DNA from: CAZOVB01 sp964583095
GTDB taxonomy: Bacteria > Planctomycetota > Phycisphaerae > SM23-33
Direction of reading: 5' to 3'
Assembly (NCBI GenBank): GCA_964583095.1
Contig: CAZOVB010000018.1
Location: 15,920-79,919, forward strand
DNA: 64,000 nt
In this document: one piece after another, positions 37,038 through 45,278 of the stretch
Layout: every line of letters begins with the position of its first letter
How positions within the stretch are numbered: position 1 is the stretch's first letter
Position numbers and translations under genes: made by a program
The notes under the pieces: model-generated
What the model saw: only the letters and a program-made list of their open reading frames with translations
Told to the model about the DNA's origin: nothing
Database searches by the model: none

Positions 37038-37994
37038 TCAAGGCCTGGCCAGACGACGGCATGCGGTTTGTCCCAGCAGGGCGTCGCGTCGATCCTGATC
37101 AAACGTACCCGCAGTGGCTGTCAGGGCCGAAGCGGTCGCGGTCGCTACTGCAAAAAGCAGGGCTTCCTCGGGAGACGACCCTGTGGCTTGGGCGCCCAGA
37201 AACGCCCCCAGGAGCGTGTCGCCGCAACCGACGGTATTGACGATCTGCTTCGGATCCAGAGGGCTCCGGGCGTGCCAGGCCCCCTCGGGACCAGCCCAGA
37301 CGGCCCCGTCGGGCCCCAGGGAACACAGCAGACAGGGTGCCCAGCCCGAAGATGCGCCGAAGGATTCCACCACGTCCTGGGGGGACTGCGGATCCTGCCC
37401 GGTCAGTTCGGCAAGTTCCTGGCGGTTGGGACACAGCAGGTAGGCCCCTTGGCCGTGAATGGCTTTGAGGGCCTCGCCGCTGGTATCGACGACGGGGCGG
37501 GCGCCGGCCTGGGCACAGGCGCGAACCAGTTCCGCCTGATCCTGGGGACGATAGCCGGGGGGCAGCGAGCCGGAAAAAACCACGATCGCATCCTCCTGGA
37601 TGCACTGGAGAAGTCTCTCTCGAAGTTGGGCCTTTGCGGCCTCGTCTACCTCCAGGCCCACGTCGCGAATGTGCGTATCCACGTTGGAGAGGGGATCCGT
37701 GACCGTGACGTTCTCCCGGGTGCTCCCATCCAGAACCAGCATGCGGTTTTCAATCAGAGGCCCCTCCATCGCCGATTCAAAGAGGGAGAGGTTGTCCCGG
37801 CCCAGGATGCCCAGGGCCGTGCCGGCAATGCCCATCCCGGCAAGAACCCGGGAGACGTTGATCGCTTTGCCCCCGGCACAGCGAGAGAGGGTACGACCCG
37901 TCTGGTGGCGACCGATCCGGAAATTCTCCACCTGAACAGTCCGGTCCACGGCCGGGTTCAAACTTACGGTAACAATGCGATGGTTCTGATCCAT
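37038..37994 (-). CDS. PfkB-family hexose/fructose-1-phosphate kinase
   Basis: A 318-aa ribokinase-fold kinase of the 1-phosphofructokinase/tagatose-6-phosphate kinase group. The N-terminal VSLNPAVDRTVQV and GGKAINVSRVLAGMG motifs are diagnostic for that group. The C-terminal ATP/anion-hole motif reads NTVGCGDTLLGAFLG, with the catalytic Asp intact. It would phosphorylate a phosphorylated ketose. ATG 37994 starts the conserved first strand; a longer frame to 38492 is an antisense shadow of the ankyrin gene. No PTS or aldolase lies beside it; the aldolase-SDR operon is 7 kb away. Confidence 0.85.
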   Translation of the reverse strand: MDQNHRIVTVSLNPAVDRTVQVENFRIGRHQTGRTLSRCAGGKAINVSRVLAGMGIAGTALGILGRDNLSLFESAMEGPLIENRMLVLDGSTRENVTVTDPLSNVDTHIRDVGLEVDEAAKAQLRERLLQCIQEDAIVVFSGSLPPGYRPQDQAELVRACAQAGARPVVDTSGEALKAIHGQGAYLLCPNRQELAELTGQDPQSPQDVVESFGASSGWAPCLLCSLGPDGAVWAGPEGAWHARSPLDPKQIVNTVGCGDTLLGAFLGAQATGSSPEEALLFAVATATASALTATAGTFDQDRRDALLGQTACRRLARP

Positions 37995-38157
37995 GGTCCA
38001 AGAGTATAGTAATCCCTTGGCCGGGATACAGGAACGTTTTGAACCGACGGTGAATACGGCGGTAAGAAGCACCGGAGCCGGGAACTTCATGGGACCTTCT
38101 CCGTCAGAGACTGCGTTGGCGTCCGATCGATACACGATACCGCAGGAAGGTAAGACA

Positions 38158-39732
38158 ATGCCAAGAGTGAGTGACACAAGATTTGTTCTTGCTGCACTGA
38201 TGCTGCTTTCGGCAGCGGCGTGGGCCCAGGAATCCCCGGATCCCCAGAAGGTGGTGGCCCTGCACAAGGCTGCCCTCGAGGGCGATGCCCCGCAGATCCG
38301 GAAGATCGTCGAGGAGGGCACCCCGGTGGATGCGGTCGACTCGGAAGGCGAGACCGCACTGATGCGCGCCTGCCAGGCCGGCAAAGCCGGGGCGGTAAAG
38401 GTCCTGCTGGACCTTGAAGCCAATCCCAACGCCGCCAGTTTCGAAAACCGCACGCCCCTGCACTTTGCCGCCGGCAAGGGCGAGTCAGCCATTGTGGATC
38501 AACTCATCGAGGCCAAGGCGAAACTGGATGTTCAGGATCTTCAGAAGCGAACGGCGTTGATGTGGGCTACCGCTGCCCAGCAAACGCCTGTCGCTCAGGC
38601 CTTGCTCAAAGCCGGGGCCGATCCCAACCTGCGCGACGGCAACGGGGAAACTCCCCTTGTGATCGCTGCCCGAAACAATCAGCAGCAACTGGTGCAGGAC
38701 CTGTTGGCCGCCAAGGCCGATGTAAGCATTCAAAGCCGGGTCAATGGCCGGACCGCGTTGATCGAGGCCACCATTGCCAAAAACCTCCAGATGGCCAAAG
38801 CCCTGGTCGATGCCGGTGCGGACGTCAACGAAGCGGATCTCGAACGGTGGACAGCCTTGCATTACGCGGCCAACCAGGGCCTGGATGATCTGGTCATGCT
38901 TCTGCTTCTGAGCAAGGCAGAGGTCGAAAGCGCCGATTCCATGGGAGCTACACCGCTTCACCATGCCGCGGCCGGGGGGCATGAGAAGATCATCAAATCC
39001 CTTTTCAATGCCCAAGCCAGGGTCGACGCCGAAACACGTGGAGGGAGAACCCCGCTGTACTTTGCCGTCAAAAGCGGAAAGCTCCCGGTGGTGAATATGC
39101 TCCTGGAAGCCAAGGCCGATCCGAACGCTTCGGATGGATCGGGTTCCACCGCGTTGATGCTTGCCGCCCAGGAAGGCCATAAGGAAATCGTCAAGCGGCT
39201 CCTGGAGGCCGGGGCCAAACCCTCCGCCGCCGGCGCTTCGGGGCTTACTGCGCTGTATCTGGCCTGCCTGAACGGACGTGAGGAAATTTTTGATCAACTC
39301 CTCCAGGCTGGTGCAAAGCCTGACGCAGCCACCCGCCGCGGGGCCACGCCCTTGCTGGCCGCTGCTCAGGAAGGTCACAAGAAGTTGGTCGAAAAGCTTC
39401 TCAAAGCGAAGGTGGACGTGGATGCTCGTGATGCAAATCAGGCAACGCCCCTGTTCATGGCTGCCCAGTCCGGGCATGCAGAGGTGGTCTCCTTGCTCAT
39501 CGCCGCCCGGTGCGATGTGAATCTCAAAGCCGCCAACGGAGCCGGTCCGCTCCTGATGGCCATCAACGAAGGCCACGCCGAGGTCGCCCATATGTTGATC
39601 AAGGCCGGGGCGGATGTGAATGCATCGGTTGGAAGCATTACGCCCCTGTCGCTGGCCCAGCGAAACGGGATGGACCAGACCGTGGAATTGCTCCGCAAAG
39701 CCGGCGGCCTGGAAGCAGACTCGAAGCAGTAG
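38158..39732 (+). CDS. secreted ankyrin-repeat protein
   Basis: A 524-aa protein; ATG 38158 follows AGGAAGG and begins a signal peptide (VLAALMLLSAAAWAQ). The whole mature part is about fourteen ankyrin repeats of 33 residues, with the TPLxxAAxxGH pattern repeated (RTPLHFAAGKG, ATPLHHAAAGGH, STALMLAAQEGH, ATPLFMAAQSGH and others). Loops carry Asp/Lys-rich DANARD-like turns. No catalytic domain is attached. A periplasmic or surface binding role is likely; partner unknown. The PfkB gene diverges just upstream (163 bp). Confidence 0.9.
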   Translation: MPRVSDTRFVLAALMLLSAAAWAQESPDPQKVVALHKAALEGDAPQIRKIVEEGTPVDAVDSEGETALMRACQAGKAGAVKVLLDLEANPNAASFENRTPLHFAAGKGESAIVDQLIEAKAKLDVQDLQKRTALMWATAAQQTPVAQALLKAGADPNLRDGNGETPLVIAARNNQQQLVQDLLAAKADVSIQSRVNGRTALIEATIAKNLQMAKALVDAGADVNEADLERWTALHYAANQGLDDLVMLLLLSKAEVESADSMGATPLHHAAAGGHEKIIKSLFNAQARVDAETRGGRTPLYFAVKSGKLPVVNMLLEAKADPNASDGSGSTALMLAAQEGHKEIVKRLLEAGAKPSAAGASGLTALYLACLNGREEIFDQLLQAGAKPDAATRRGATPLLAAAQEGHKKLVEKLLKAKVDVDARDANQATPLFMAAQSGHAEVVSLLIAARCDVNLKAANGAGPLLMAINEGHAEVAHMLIKAGADVNASVGSITPLSLAQRNGMDQTVELLRKAGGLEADSKQ

Positions 39733-39789
39733 GCTTCAGATCGGAAGACCAACCGCCGGCAAGTCGGCACCAGAGGCTCCAAGCCGGGT

Positions 39790-40305
39790 CTAGTCTTCCC
39801 GCTCAGTGGCGTAGGTTTCACAGGCGGCCTGTAGCAATGCCTGTAGTTCGCGCTCCAGAAGAGGTCTATCGCTGGTAAGGTAGGTATCGCCCCGGGGGGA
39901 GGCGATGACCACCAGAAACTGCCCCACGGAGATACCGAACCACTCCCGAAGGCGCTGACAGTCGGGGCCTTGTAGAGCGTGATTGGGCAGGTAGTCCGGG
40001 GTTACCGACGGCACATAGAAGAAGTCCACGTCGTGAGCATCCAGCCAGGCCAGTTGATCAAGCAGTACGCTCTGCTGTTTGCGGAATTTCTTGCCGGAGA
40101 GCGTGGGCGTAAACACCAGCAGAACACTGCGGCACCCGGATCGGGTTTCGACGGACCAGTGATTGGCCGGTTGTCTCTCGGGACTGTCCTGCCCGTCAGG
40201 GGCAAATCGCCAAAGAGCTAAAGCCACTGAAGCGACCACAAGAAAAAGGGGTAGCGCAATGATTTCCCATGCCTCCGCATACAGCCATTTATGGAATTCC
40301 CTCAC
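39790..40305 (-). CDS. single-pass membrane protein with DUF4174/thioredoxin-like domain
   Basis: A 171-aa protein. An N-terminal hydrophobic helix (about 15-33) anchors it. The rest looks like a small thioredoxin-like fold of the DUF4174 type: SVLLVFTPTLSGKKF (about 60-75), DFFYV, LREWFGISVGQFLVVIASPRG (shortened here) and a C-terminal helix. There is no CxxC pair. The role is unknown. It lies at the left border of the integrative element, downstream of the original tRNA-Glu terminator. Confidence 0.55.
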   Translation of the reverse strand: MREFHKWLYAEAWEIIALPLFLVVASVALALWRFAPDGQDSPERQPANHWSVETRSGCRSVLLVFTPTLSGKKFRKQQSVLLDQLAWLDAHDVDFFYVPSVTPDYLPNHALQGPDCQRLREWFGISVGQFLVVIASPRGDTYLTSDRPLLERELQALLQAACETYATERED

Positions 40306-40374
40306 TATCGATGAATTCTAGACGCCCCAGCCGCCCCGGGCCCATAAAAAAGAGCCTGGGGCCGAAACTCCCAG

Positions 40375-40410
40375 AAAAAAACAGCCCCCGGCGAAGAAAA
40401 CCGCCGGGGG
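40375..40410 (-). terminator. rho-independent terminator, probably of the tRNA-Glu gene
   Basis: A perfect 9-bp stem (40385-40393 with 40402-40410) and eight-base loop are followed on the minus strand by CTG and seven T. It lies 11 bp outside the left att copy, exactly where the downstream flank of tRNA-Glu would have been before the element inserted. Confidence 0.75.
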
Positions 40411-40421
40411 CCTGAAGCAAT

Positions 40422-40441
40422 ACCCCTACGGGGACTCGAAC
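40422..40441. repeat. left attachment site (attL)
   Basis: 20-bp direct repeat identical to 48562-48581, where it forms the T-loop, T-stem half and acceptor end of tRNA-Glu. Outside it lies the stranded terminator, inside it the element. Confidence 0.88.
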
Positions 40442-40676
40442 TAACGCCGAAACCCTAAGGAATTCGGGGGGTCTGGACGAAGGCGGCGCAGAATGCGGCG
40501 CACTTGCCCAACTTCGGGACCTGGCGGCGCACTGGCTGGCCCTGCCAGAGGCCGACCGCCTGAGGATCATGGCTATCGCGTCCAGAGCGATCGAAGGGAC
40601 CGGAGCCGACCCCGGACACGTCGAAAGGGGCGATCAGGCTACAGGCCGAGCCCTGCGGGCCCCAGGCCGCGACTGA
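40442..40676 (+). other. cryptic 3' exon-like extension of the integrase frame at the element's left end
   Basis: Read in the frame that the integrase uses through the 20-bp att repeat, the left end stays open for 84 codons from 40422 to a TGA at 40674-40676. Its product is protein-like after about 20 residues: ALAQLRDLAAHWLALPEAD followed by RLRIMAIASRAIEG. No good start codon or SD precedes it in the integrated state. In an excised circle the integrase (433 codons before att) would continue into it to give 517 aa. From 40677 to 40925 I see no convincing gene; a short frame ending at 40747 (tail WYLVREDW) is unsupported. Confidence 0.6.
40480..40502. repeat. 23-bp direct repeat shared with the 3' part of the integrase gene
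   Basis: A 23-bp stretch beginning AAGGCGGCGCAG is identical to 48391-48413 in the integrase gene (there encoding KAAQNAA). Here it lies in a different reading frame of the left-end extension. It may be a relic of an older integrase end. Confidence 0.6.
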
Positions 40677-40925
40677 TCCCAGGCGAGCGGATCGAGTCCC
40701 GCAACGCGGGCTGGTACCTGGTCCGCGAGGATTGGCCTACAAACTGACCCCGCCCCCTTGGCCGACGTGGGCCATGGGGGGGCTGACGGATCGACTTGCA
40801 GGGCCGTGACCCTGCTGATACAACAAGACCGGCGAGGGCTAGATCGACGGATCGAAAAGCGGACATCCTGGCCGCCTGCCCACGCCGACCTTTTCCCCAG
40901 GACGCGCTACAGGAGTCGCGAGAAC

Positions 40926-41633
40926 ATGAGCACATCGAAACGATCAGAGCGGGAAGAAACCCACAAGCAGGCCGGGGCCCAGGCCGAAACCACCATCGAA
41001 GCACAGATCGAGGCCCTGCGGGAACTCGGCTGGTATTTCGTCCAGGCCGCCGACAATGGCAGGCGACAGGTTTCGACGCTTGTCGAATCCGACGACAAGG
41101 AAGAGGTCAGGACTGCATTGCGAGAAATCTCCCAAGCGGTCCGCAGAGAGGGAAGGGGACTCCATGAGAGCCGTAAGCGGCTGGTCGCTACGGGTTACGA
41201 CTGCCCCGACCGATGGCTTACGCTGCGGATCGAGGGCCGATACCATTGGCGGGGGTTCAGGGATTCCACCGATCAGGCACATTGGCGATACGTCCTGGAA
41301 TACGACCGCCCCGACCTGGAGGCAATCGAAGCGGTACGCGATGAAATCAGGGCGGCGATCCTTCGGCTGGAATCGGCCCCCGAGACCCCTTCGACAGAAG
41401 TCGGAGCGGGCAAGCCCGAGCCTATGACAGATTCGCAACAGGCGGTTTACAACATCCTCAATGCGCTACCCCCTGGCGAGTGCCTTACAGGCAAGGAGAT
41501 TCTCGAAAAACTACCCACTGGCCATCGTGGCATGGATTCGTCCACGTTGACAAGTCATGTTATCCCAGTCCTGAAAAGATCTCATGGCGTAAAAAACAAG
41601 CGGGGGGCCGGGTACTACATCGATCGACAGTAG
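40926..41633 (+). CDS. unknown element protein with C-terminal winged-helix-like region
   Basis: A 235-aa protein; ATG 40926 is chosen because AGGAG stands ten bases upstream and the longer frame to 40758 is Arg-rich and unlike the rest. Residues about 25-150 contain a helical, charged region with RELGWYFVQAADNGRR and WRYVLEYDRPDLEAI. From about 165 to the end the pattern SQQAVYNILNALPPGECLTGKEILEKL, given here only by its parts AVYNILNALP and GKEILEKL, and STLTSHVIPVLKRSHGVKN looks like a winged-helix DNA-binding domain. I do not recognise the family. It is the first gene of the element and may be regulatory or a replication accessory. Confidence 0.6.
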   Translation: MSTSKRSEREETHKQAGAQAETTIEAQIEALRELGWYFVQAADNGRRQVSTLVESDDKEEVRTALREISQAVRREGRGLHESRKRLVATGYDCPDRWLTLRIEGRYHWRGFRDSTDQAHWRYVLEYDRPDLEAIEAVRDEIRAAILRLESAPETPSTEVGAGKPEPMTDSQQAVYNILNALPPGECLTGKEILEKLPTGHRGMDSSTLTSHVIPVLKRSHGVKNKRGAGYYIDRQ

Positions 41634-41662
41634 GGACGGCATTCGCTGTCCTGCGCGGGGTC

Positions 41663-41716
41663 GGCGCTGTTTTGGCGCTGTTTTGGCGCTGCAGACTCTG
41701 GGTCGCTGTTTTGCGA
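41663..41716. repeat. tandem GGCGCTGTTTT repeats and adjoining hairpin
   Basis: Two adjacent copies of GGCGCTGTTTT (41663-41673, 41674-41684) are followed by a partial copy (41685-41692) and by GTCGC-TGTTTT-GCGAC (41702-41716), a 5-bp stem around the same TGTTTT core. The cluster lies just before the first excisionase-like gene and could be an operator or iteron set. Confidence 0.5.
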
Positions 41717-41726
41717 CAGTGCCCAC

Positions 41727-41933
41727 ATGGAACCCACACCAAGACTTTTGCCAGCGGCGGCGATGGCCAGGCGACTCGGCCTTCGCTCCCGATGTTTGAA
41801 GGATGAAGCCGAGGCCGGTCGCTTGCCTGCCATTCGAGTCGGCGACTCCTTCCTCTTTGACCCCCAAGCAGTGGAAGAGGCCCTCCTTTCCCGCGCCCGT
41901 AGGGAGAAAGGGGCGGACCACCATGGCGAATGA
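41727..41933 (+). CDS. small excisionase-like HTH protein 1
   Basis: A 68-aa protein with a MerR/excisionase-type winged helix-turn-helix: AAAMARRLGLRSRCLKDEAE then AGRLPAIRVGDSFLFDPQAV, the usual helix-turn-helix then beta-wing order. The C-terminus is Arg-rich. It overlaps the next gene by 11 bases. Proteins of this type control excision direction or replication genes in integrative elements. No strong SD precedes ATG 41727; the repeat cluster directly upstream may be its regulatory site. Confidence 0.7.
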   Translation: MEPTPRLLPAAAMARRLGLRSRCLKDEAEAGRLPAIRVGDSFLFDPQAVEEALLSRARREKGADHHGE

Positions 41934-42126
41934 CAACCCCCATGTCGCCACGCTCCTGACCTACGCCGAGACCGCCAAGATTTTGCGCGTGACGATCCGC
42001 ACGGTTAGGACATGGTACAAGTCTGGCGAGCTCCGCGCCATCCGCCTGGGGCCAGGATCAGTGAGATTCGATCCGGCGGATATCTCCAAATTCATCGAGG
42101 ATCGGCGCACCGGGGGTGCGCGATGA
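41923..42126 (+). CDS. small excisionase-like HTH protein 2
   Basis: A 67-aa protein with a clear MerR_17-type helix-turn-helix: TYAETAKILRVTIRTVRTWYKSG (given by its parts YAETAKIL and TIRTVRTWYKSGEL), then the wing RAIRLGPGSVRFDPADISKFI. The ATG at 41923 lies inside the preceding gene, and its stop overlaps the next ATG by four bases (ATGA), so the three genes are translationally linked. It is a good candidate for the element's excisionase (Xis). Confidence 0.75.
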   Translation: MANDNPHVATLLTYAETAKILRVTIRTVRTWYKSGELRAIRLGPGSVRFDPADISKFIEDRRTGGAR

Positions 42127-44528
42127 GTATTTCGCGCGACGATCTTCAGCAGGCCGCCCAAGCATACCTGTCGGCAGAGCTATGCGTCCTGCCTGCGATC
42201 CTGGCCGAGAAACGCCCCGCCGTGGGCCGGTGGAAGCAGTATCAGAAGAGATTGCCCACCCCGGATGAATTGTCCGCCTGGATGGAGGCTGGGCCCGACG
42301 CAGTCTGCATTGTCTGCGGCATGGCCTCCGACCATGCCGAGATCATCGACTTCGACGGCGGGGGAGAACTGTTCGAGGCCTGGTGGGACCGCATTCCGGA
42401 TGACCTGCGCGAACGGCTCGTCATGGAACGAACTCCATCAGGCGGATATCACGTCATATATCGATGCGCAGAACCGATCTGCGGCAACCTGAAATTGGCC
42501 CAGCGCCGCGACGGCGAGAAGATCGTGACCCTCATTGAAACCCGTGGCGAAGGTGGCCTGTTCCTGTGCGCCCCGACGCCGGGTTACGAGGTGATCCAGG
42601 GCGATCTGGCCAATCCACCCGTGTTGACTGCGGAAGAGCGTGACAGTCTTCTCCAGGCGGCCTTGGACCTGAACGAATATGTTCCCCAGGTGATCGATGG
42701 TCCGACACACATTGTCGAGAGGCCGACTGACCGCCCTGGCGATGATTTCAACCGTCGCGGAGATGTTGGTGAGATCCTCCGGGCCCACGGGTGGATTCAG
42801 GCCAAGGGCGGCGAAAACGAATACTGGCGCAGGCCCGGGAAGGAATCGGGCACATCCGCTACGCTCAAGGACCGGGTATTCTACGTTTTCTCGTCGAACG
42901 CCGCCCCGTTCGAGCCCAATCGCGGCTATTCGCCGTTCGCCGTCTACGCGATGCTCAACCATGGCGGAGATTTCCAGGCGGCCTCCCGCTCTCTGCGACT
43001 GTCTGGCTACGGCGATCCGGGGCCGGAGCCCCAGGGGAGCCGCCTGAGCATCGAGCAGGCCCAGGCCTCCGGCTGGCCCGATCCCTTACCCCTGGACGCC
43101 ACCAGCCCCCCGGACATGCCCAGCGGTGTCCTATCGGGATGGTGGGGGGATATGGTCGAAGCCCTAAGCGACGCGACCGAGACCCCCCTGGACCTTCCGG
43201 CGCTTCTGAGCCTGCCAATCGTCGGGGCCGCCGTGCAGGGCAAGTATTCAGTTATGCCGGAACGCGGATATTTCGAGCCGCTTTGCATCTGGGCCATCCC
43301 GGCCCTGGACCCTGGAACCCGGAAAACGGCCGTCCTGGCCGAACTCCGCGCGCCGCTGGTCGAGTGGGAACGCGAGGCCAGAGAGGAAGCGAAAGCCGAA
43401 ATCGAAGCGGCCCGACTGGAGCGTGACATAATAGAAGGGCGCATCGCCCATCTAAAAGGTAAAGCCGCGAAAACTGGCGACGCTGAAGCCCGCAAGAACC
43501 TGCTGGACGAAATCAAATCGCTTGACGCCAGCATGCCCCCTGAGCCCATAGCGCCCAGGTTGTTCACCCAGGACGTTACCGCCGAGCACCTTGGAACAAT
43601 GATGGCCCAGCAGGGGGGGAAGATGGCCGTCCTGACCGATGAGGGGGGCCTTTTTGACCTGATGGCAGGCCGGTACTCCAGCGGGATTCCGAATTTAGAC
43701 ATTTGGCTTCAATCGCATTCCGGATCCAGCTGCAGAGTTGACCGTGGCAGCCGTGCCGCGGTGATTCTGGATCACCCGATGCTCTCCGTCGCGATGAGCC
43801 CGCAGCCCGAGGTGCTGAAGCGAGTTTCCGCAAAGCCCGAATTTCGCGGACGCGGTTTGCTGGCCAGGTGCCTCTTCGGCCTTCCTGCCTCGCCTCTCGG
43901 CAATCGAACGCTCGAGCCCAGGCCGATCCCCGACGAGATACGGCAAGGCTGGCGGGATGCCATTCTGGCCCTGCTGGCGAAGGCCCCCGCCATGGCAGGG
44001 GGCCGCGAGGTCCCTCATGTTTTGAAGCTCGATGATCTAGCTTATGGGATCTGGAAGGACGAGCAGCGTCGAATCGAAATCCTCATGGGCGACGGCCAGG
44101 CCTACGCGGGGATGAGGGATTGGGCGGGCAAGCTACCAGGCGCGATCGCGCGGATTGCTGGCCTAATGCACTGCGCGGCTCATGCCGACTGCCGGCCCGA
44201 GGATGCGAAAATCAGCGACGCCACGATGGGGCCCGCCGTCCGGTGGGGGCAACACCTGGCGGACCACGCCCTGGCCGTCTTCGATCTTATGGGCGGAGGC
44301 CTTGAAGCCGAGGCTCGCAGAGTCTGGGAACGAGCCAGGGCAGAGGGGGTTGACGAAATAACTGTGCGCGAACTCTGGATACCGCATCGGAGCCAATTCA
44401 AGACGATGACGGGGTTTCGGCCCGTGCTCGATCTGTTGTGCGAGTATGGATACCTGGCCAAGGTGCCACACCCGAAACGTGAAGGCAGGCCGTCGCAAAC
44501 CGTTCGATTGAACCCGAATGCACGATAA
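42123..44528 (+). CDS. Prim-Pol / DUF3987 (YfjI-like) replication protein
   Basis: An 801-aa protein. Residues about 5-190 look like a bifunctional primase-polymerase domain: LCVLPAILAEKRPAVGRWKQ, the acidic pair in AEIIDFDGGGEL, and PSGGYHVIYRC. A linker with WRRPGKESGTSATLKD follows. From about 370 to 760 the protein matches DUF3987 (YfjI type): LPALLSLPIVGAAVQGKY, a long coiled-coil insert (EWEREAREEAKAEIEAARLE), VLTDEGGLFDLMAGRY and AGKLPGAIARIAGLMH. Such proteins are used as primase-helicases by phage satellites and integrating replicons. Start ATG 42123 overlaps the upstream stop. It is the only large replication gene of the element. Confidence 0.82.
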   Translation: MSISRDDLQQAAQAYLSAELCVLPAILAEKRPAVGRWKQYQKRLPTPDELSAWMEAGPDAVCIVCGMASDHAEIIDFDGGGELFEAWWDRIPDDLRERLVMERTPSGGYHVIYRCAEPICGNLKLAQRRDGEKIVTLIETRGEGGLFLCAPTPGYEVIQGDLANPPVLTAEERDSLLQAALDLNEYVPQVIDGPTHIVERPTDRPGDDFNRRGDVGEILRAHGWIQAKGGENEYWRRPGKESGTSATLKDRVFYVFSSNAAPFEPNRGYSPFAVYAMLNHGGDFQAASRSLRLSGYGDPGPEPQGSRLSIEQAQASGWPDPLPLDATSPPDMPSGVLSGWWGDMVEALSDATETPLDLPALLSLPIVGAAVQGKYSVMPERGYFEPLCIWAIPALDPGTRKTAVLAELRAPLVEWEREAREEAKAEIEAARLERDIIEGRIAHLKGKAAKTGDAEARKNLLDEIKSLDASMPPEPIAPRLFTQDVTAEHLGTMMAQQGGKMAVLTDEGGLFDLMAGRYSSGIPNLDIWLQSHSGSSCRVDRGSRAAVILDHPMLSVAMSPQPEVLKRVSAKPEFRGRGLLARCLFGLPASPLGNRTLEPRPIPDEIRQGWRDAILALLAKAPAMAGGREVPHVLKLDDLAYGIWKDEQRRIEILMGDGQAYAGMRDWAGKLPGAIARIAGLMHCAAHADCRPEDAKISDATMGPAVRWGQHLADHALAVFDLMGGGLEAEARRVWERARAEGVDEITVRELWIPHRSQFKTMTGFRPVLDLLCEYGYLAKVPHPKREGRPSQTVRLNPNAR

Positions 44529-44534
44529 AAGTGA

Positions 44535-44682
44535 GTTTTGCGCGTTTTGCGCGTTGTGCGCGAGAAAGGTAGTAAATCCTTTTGGGCTTAATCTATCTAT
44601 CTTCTAAGGGAATCACCCTACAAAACCCCCGCAGCAATATGAGGGGGTACCTACCAAATTCCATGCGCAAAACGCGCAAAAC
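44535..44682. repeat. 18-bp inverted repeat flanking an AT-richer spacer (possible replication origin or operator)
   Basis: GTTTTGCGCGTTTTGCGC at 44535-44552 is repeated as a perfect inverse at 44665-44682, with 112 bp between. A third copy with 16 of 18 matches is at 45228-45245, inside the gene at 44925. The spacer holds a CCCCC...GGGGG hairpin and an AT-richer stretch (CTTAATCTATCTATCTTC). It directly follows the primase gene, a usual place for an origin. No gene occupies 44529-44701. Confidence 0.55.
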
Positions 44683-44701
44683 CCCCCGAAGGGAAAAATC
44701 C

Positions 44702-44968
44702 ATGAGCTATCGAATTGTCAGAGTTGATCGTGTGCGGCCCCTGCCGCCCGTAACGCGGCTGTTCCGCCAGGGGCGAGAAGTGGCCATCCTGGACGAATAC
44801 GGCCGGGACGGCTACCGCGTGAACCTGGATCGATGCCGGACGCCCGCCGACCTGCTGGCCTGGTTGCTGCACCTGAGTGAGAAGAACTGGATCACCACCC
44901 GACACCTTAAGGAGCTTATCGAGCATGTCGAATTTGAAAACGGAATCACGGTCAACCGCAATGCGTAA
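44702..44968 (+). CDS. unknown 88-aa element protein
   Basis: An 88-aa protein with AAGGGAA eight bases before ATG 44702. The sequence begins MSYRIVRVDRVRPLPPV and has a beta-rich first half (EVAILDEYGRDGYRVNLD), then helices (ADLLAWLLHLSEKNWI, HLKELIEHVEFENGI). It lies right behind the inverted-repeat region and overlaps the next gene. I do not recognise the family. Coding is supported by SD, composition and spacing. Confidence 0.55.
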   Translation: MSYRIVRVDRVRPLPPVTRLFRQGREVAILDEYGRDGYRVNLDRCRTPADLLAWLLHLSEKNWITTRHLKELIEHVEFENGITVNRNA

Positions 44969-45275
44969 GGTCGCCCTGCGATGGAGCGGACCGGTTGCGT
45001 CGTTCGACGTGGGCCCGTACCGCGACGGCTGGCGGGGCGCGGAGCGCGTCGCCCGCGTGTTCGCCTGCCGCAAGCTGGCCGGCCTGGACGTGCTGCCCTA
45101 TCCCAGCGGACGCCCGCGCCGGCTGTACCTGGCCCTTGCGGACGTGGGCGGGACGTGGGCGACCGTCGGCGTCTACAAGAGCCTTCGGACGGCCAAACGG
45201 GAGTGCGAACGGGCCCAGAAACCCCATGCGCAATATGCGCAAAACCCACCGAAACCCCGAGAACTGGAGAACTGA
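44925..45275 (+). CDS. unknown 116-aa element protein
   Basis: A 116-aa basic protein, Arg/Lys-rich. ATG 44925 has AAGGAG ten bases upstream, giving a 44-bp overlap with the preceding gene; ATG 44961 is the alternative. Beta-like segments VALRWSGPVASFDVGPY and RRLYLALADVGGTWATVGVY suggest a small beta fold. The third copy of the 18-bp repeat lies in its last codons. Function unknown. It is followed after three bases by the M41-like protease gene, so they are co-translated. Confidence 0.5.
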   Translation: MSNLKTESRSTAMRKVALRWSGPVASFDVGPYRDGWRGAERVARVFACRKLAGLDVLPYPSGRPRRLYLALADVGGTWATVGVYKSLRTAKRECERAQKPHAQYAQNPPKPRELEN

Positions 45276-45278
45276 TCC

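Noticed and set aside
40324..40362. Second hairpin (GCCCCAG with CTGGGGC) beside the tRNA terminator
   Set aside because: Seven-bp stem but no T tract on either strand at the right place; the perfect hairpin at 40385-40410 is the better terminator.
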